Source: CAZXMB01 sp964641715 (GTDB lineage Bacteria; Desulfobacterota; BSN033; UBA1163). From it: 8,048 bases of DNA. The stretch is taken from positions 1-8,048 of the forward strand of contig CAZXMB010000136.1 of NCBI GenBank assembly GCA_964641715.1, given 5' to 3'. Numbering within the stretch: the first letter of the stretch is position 1; every line of letters starts with the position of its first letter. This document shows positions 6,184 through 8,048 of this stretch, piece by piece. The notes beneath the pieces were generated by a model. It did not search any database. It worked only from the letters and a program-made list of their open reading frames with translations, and was not told where the DNA came from. A program made the translations under genes and the position numbers.

Positions 6184-7947
6184 TCAGTAGACCTTTTTAA
6201 CCTTGGCCGCTGTCCAGATCCTTGCACCGTCGTCTTTGAATTGGAGGTCATGGAGACGCCGATATTCTCCGCTTAAGGCCATTAATTCTCCATGAGTCCC
6301 TTCTTCCACAATCTTTCCGTCCGAGAGGACAATGATGCGGTGTGCATTTCGAATCGTGGAGAGACGATGGGCAATGACAAAGACCGTCCGGCCTTTCATC
6401 AGCTCTTCGAGGGCCTTTTGAACCTCTGTTTCGGATTCGGAATCGAGAGAGGAGGTCGCCTCATCCAAGACCAGAATGGGAGCATTTTTAAGAAGGGCCC
6501 TGGCGATGGAGATGCGTTGACGTTCCCCCCCTGAAAGTTTAACACCCTGCTCTCCGATGACGGTTTCATATCCCCCGGGAAGTCTCTGGATGAATTCGTG
6601 GGCATGAGCCGCTTTGGCCGCTTCAATGATATCCTGATCAGAGCGGGTGAGGCTTCCGTAGGCGATGTTGTTCCGTACCGTATCATTAAAGAGGATGGTC
6701 TGCTGGGTGACCAACCCGATCTGATCCCTTAAGGATTTCAGGGTGACCTTTCGAATATCATGGCCATCGATATAAATCCGGCCTTCTTGCACATCGTAGA
6801 ACCGGGGAAGGAGATTGACGAGAGAGGTCTTTCCCGCTCCGCTCATTCCTACGATGGCAATCACCTCGCCCACCCGGACGGAAAGGGAGACCCCTTTGAG
6901 TACAGGCTCTTCATCGTATTTGAAGTGGACCTGACAGTACTCGATGCCTTTGGAAACGGGTGGCAGGGGCACTGCTCCAGCTTCGTCCTTTACCTCCACC
7001 GAGGTATCGAGGAGTTCAAAGACCCTGGCCGCTGCGGCAAGACCTTCCTGGACCTCCAGGTTGACCTTACTTAAATCCCTGACCGGAGCATAAAGCATCA
7101 GGAGGGCGGTCATAAAGGAGAAGAAGGTCCCCGGGGTCAATTCTCCCCGAATGACGGCGTAACCCCCGACCCATATGATCAAAGCCACCCCGAGGCCCCC
7201 CAGCAGTTCCATCAGGGGATGAGAAAGGGCCCGGATCTTCACCCGCTTCAGGAATATCCTGAAGAACCGGTTGTTCTCATCTGCGAAGCGACGCATTTCA
7301 TACTCTTCCATATTAAAGGCCTTGACAATCCGATTTCCGATGATGGTTTCATGAAGGAAGGTGGTCAGGGACCCCATGCGCTGGAGTCCTTTCCGGCTGA
7401 ATTTGCGAAGCCTCTTTCCAAATTCTTTGATCGGGATGATGGCCAGGGGGAAGACGATGAAGGCAATGATCGCCAGTTTCCAGTTTCGGTAGAAGATGAC
7501 GCCGGTGAGTCCCAGGATGGTAAAGGCATCTTTGATCAGGCCCGTGACGGCATTGGAAACAGAAGACTGGATGAGATTGACATCATAGGTGATACGGGAG
7601 ATGAGGGTCCCGGTGGGGGTTTTAGTAAAGAAGGAAAGGGAGAGCCTCTGAAGATGGTTGTAAAGCTTCTCCCTTAAATCCGCAATGACTTTCAGACCCA
7701 CATAATTCATCCAATAGGCCTGGCCATAATCGAAGAAACCCTTGAGAAGAAAGAGAAGAATAATGGCGATCGGGAGAAGAAGAAGTGTCCTTTCATCCTT
7801 TTTAAGGAAGACATCGTCTAAGGCCGGCTTGACGAGAAAGGCCTGAGCCGCGGTGAGAAGAGAGACAAAGAGCATACAGATCATGGCGAAGACCAATTTG
7901 ATCCGGTAAGGTCTGGTCAGATGGAGAAGACGGTGGTAAAGCGTCAT
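6184..7947 (-). CDS. msbA: Lipid A export ABC transporter, permease/ATPase (MsbA)
   Basis: MsbA is a homodimeric half-transporter that flips lipid A-core from the inner to the outer leaflet of the inner membrane using ATP. The protein is 587 residues, close to the family's usual 580-600. The N-terminal membrane domain has segments at about 17-39, 53-75, 130-152, 155-175, 246-266 and 273-290. The ATPase domain (about 335-587) has Walker A GMSGAGKTS (367-375), the Q-loop VTQQT (413-417), signature LSGGERQR (471-478), Walker B ILVLDEA (491-497) and switch histidine H527 in IAHRLST. All catalytic residues are present. The frame extends 15 codons further up to a TTG at 7992, but those codons (GYW-rich) are translated repeat DNA. 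The ATG at 7947 begins a typical MsbA N-terminus (LLHLTRPYRIKL), with a weak GGAA upstream. Followed by lipid A genes on the same strand, it is MsbA rather than a generic multidrug exporter, though the substrate is inferred. Confidence 0.93.
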   Translation of the reverse strand: MTLYHRLLHLTRPYRIKLVFAMICMLFVSLLTAAQAFLVKPALDDVFLKKDERTLLLLPIAIILLFLLKGFFDYGQAYWMNYVGLKVIADLREKLYNHLQRLSLSFFTKTPTGTLISRITYDVNLIQSSVSNAVTGLIKDAFTILGLTGVIFYRNWKLAIIAFIVFPLAIIPIKEFGKRLRKFSRKGLQRMGSLTTFLHETIIGNRIVKAFNMEEYEMRRFADENNRFFRIFLKRVKIRALSHPLMELLGGLGVALIIWVGGYAVIRGELTPGTFFSFMTALLMLYAPVRDLSKVNLEVQEGLAAAARVFELLDTSVEVKDEAGAVPLPPVSKGIEYCQVHFKYDEEPVLKGVSLSVRVGEVIAIVGMSGAGKTSLVNLLPRFYDVQEGRIYIDGHDIRKVTLKSLRDQIGLVTQQTILFNDTVRNNIAYGSLTRSDQDIIEAAKAAHAHEFIQRLPGGYETVIGEQGVKLSGGERQRISIARALLKNAPILVLDEATSSLDSESETEVQKALEELMKGRTVFVIAHRLSTIRNAHRIIVLSDGKIVEEGTHGELMALSGEYRRLHDLQFKDDGARIWTAAKVKKVY

Positions 7948-8048
7948 AGCGATGTTCCAATAACCAGTGCCCAAGCACCAATAACCAAGCAATTTCCAAT
8001 AACCAGGTCCGAATCGTTAAAGAATTTTTGGTGATTGGGTCATTGGAG
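7948..8048. other. Non-coding leader upstream of msbA
   Basis: About 100 bases to the window edge hold no credible gene. Most of the stretch is the CCAATAACCA array. No convincing -35/-10 pair was recognised on the minus strand, so whether msbA has its own promoter or is read from a gene outside the window cannot be told. Confidence 0.55.
7955..8046. repeat. CCAATAACCA decamer repeats upstream of msbA
   Basis: Three exact CCAATAACCA copies start at 7957, 7978 and 7996 (periods 21 and 18). The first and third lie in an identical 13-mer, TTCCAATAACCAG. Further right, GGTGATTGGG (8030-8039) and TCATTGG (8040-8046) are related units in the opposite orientation, so the leader can fold back on itself. 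The array runs to within 8 bases of the msbA start codon and continues towards the window edge, so its full size is unknown. It resembles short TTGG-T-ATTGG intergenic arrays of some deltaproteobacterial genomes; this is recollection and was not checked. Confidence 0.7.

Noticed and set aside
7219..7677. Plus-strand open frame of 152 codons opposite msbA
   Set aside because: It is antisense to the MsbA membrane domain; its composition is low-complexity and no family is recognisable.
7948..7992. 15-codon N-terminal extension of MsbA from TTG
   Set aside because: It is translated repeat DNA (GYW-rich), and the family's N-terminus begins at the ATG at 7947.
7955..8046. CRISPR array
   Set aside because: The repeats are only 10-13 bases with 5-11-base spacings between copies, and no cas gene is seen; this is a short intergenic repeat cluster.

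Overview
This 8 kb window comes from a Gram-negative, LPS-making bacterium. All six genes lie on the minus strand and are read from right to left. The gene order msbA, DUF374 acyltransferase, waaA, lpxK resembles lipid A/Kdo clusters of deltaproteobacteria-like lineages (Desulfobacterota and relatives). The small dispersed palindromic repeats in the intergenic gaps fit that picture. The placement is an inference from gene order and protein style; no 16S or marker gene is present. A run of exactly 100 Ns shows that this is a scaffolded draft assembly, possibly a metagenome bin.

Layout in transcription order. Positions 8048-7948 hold a non-coding leader with three exact CCAATAACCA decamers. At 7947-6184 is an MsbA-type lipid A flippase. 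At 6145-5480 is a DUF374 (LpxJ-type) lysophospholipid/lipid A acyltransferase. Positions 5479-5413 hold an A+T-rich spacer with a direct/inverted AAGTG-CTAAAGT repeat. At 5412-4138 is Kdo transferase WaaA (KdtA). At about 4130-2960 is tetraacyldisaccharide 4'-kinase LpxK, whose first codons fall on the assembly gap. At 2894-1368 is 2-isopropylmalate synthase LeuA. At 1362-85 is LeuC, the large subunit of isopropylmalate isomerase. Positions 84-1 are non-coding and contain an imperfect palindrome with a CCTGAG/GTCGAAGG core.

Function: the first four genes cover the end of lipid A assembly. LpxK adds the 4'-phosphate, WaaA adds Kdo, the DUF374 protein probably adds a late acyl chain, and MsbA flips the product across the inner membrane. 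The last two genes catalyse the first committed step and the isomerisation step of leucine synthesis; leuD and leuB would be expected just beyond the left edge. Short gaps and the shared strand suggest co-transcription, at least waaA-lpxK and leuA-leuC.

I did not find a previously undescribed system. The most useful observations are that the 100-N gap is probably not a real gap (its two edges join in frame into a normal LpxK start), and that three of the non-coding gaps carry different small repeat sequences, one of which reaches a stop codon and may form a hairpin before waaA.
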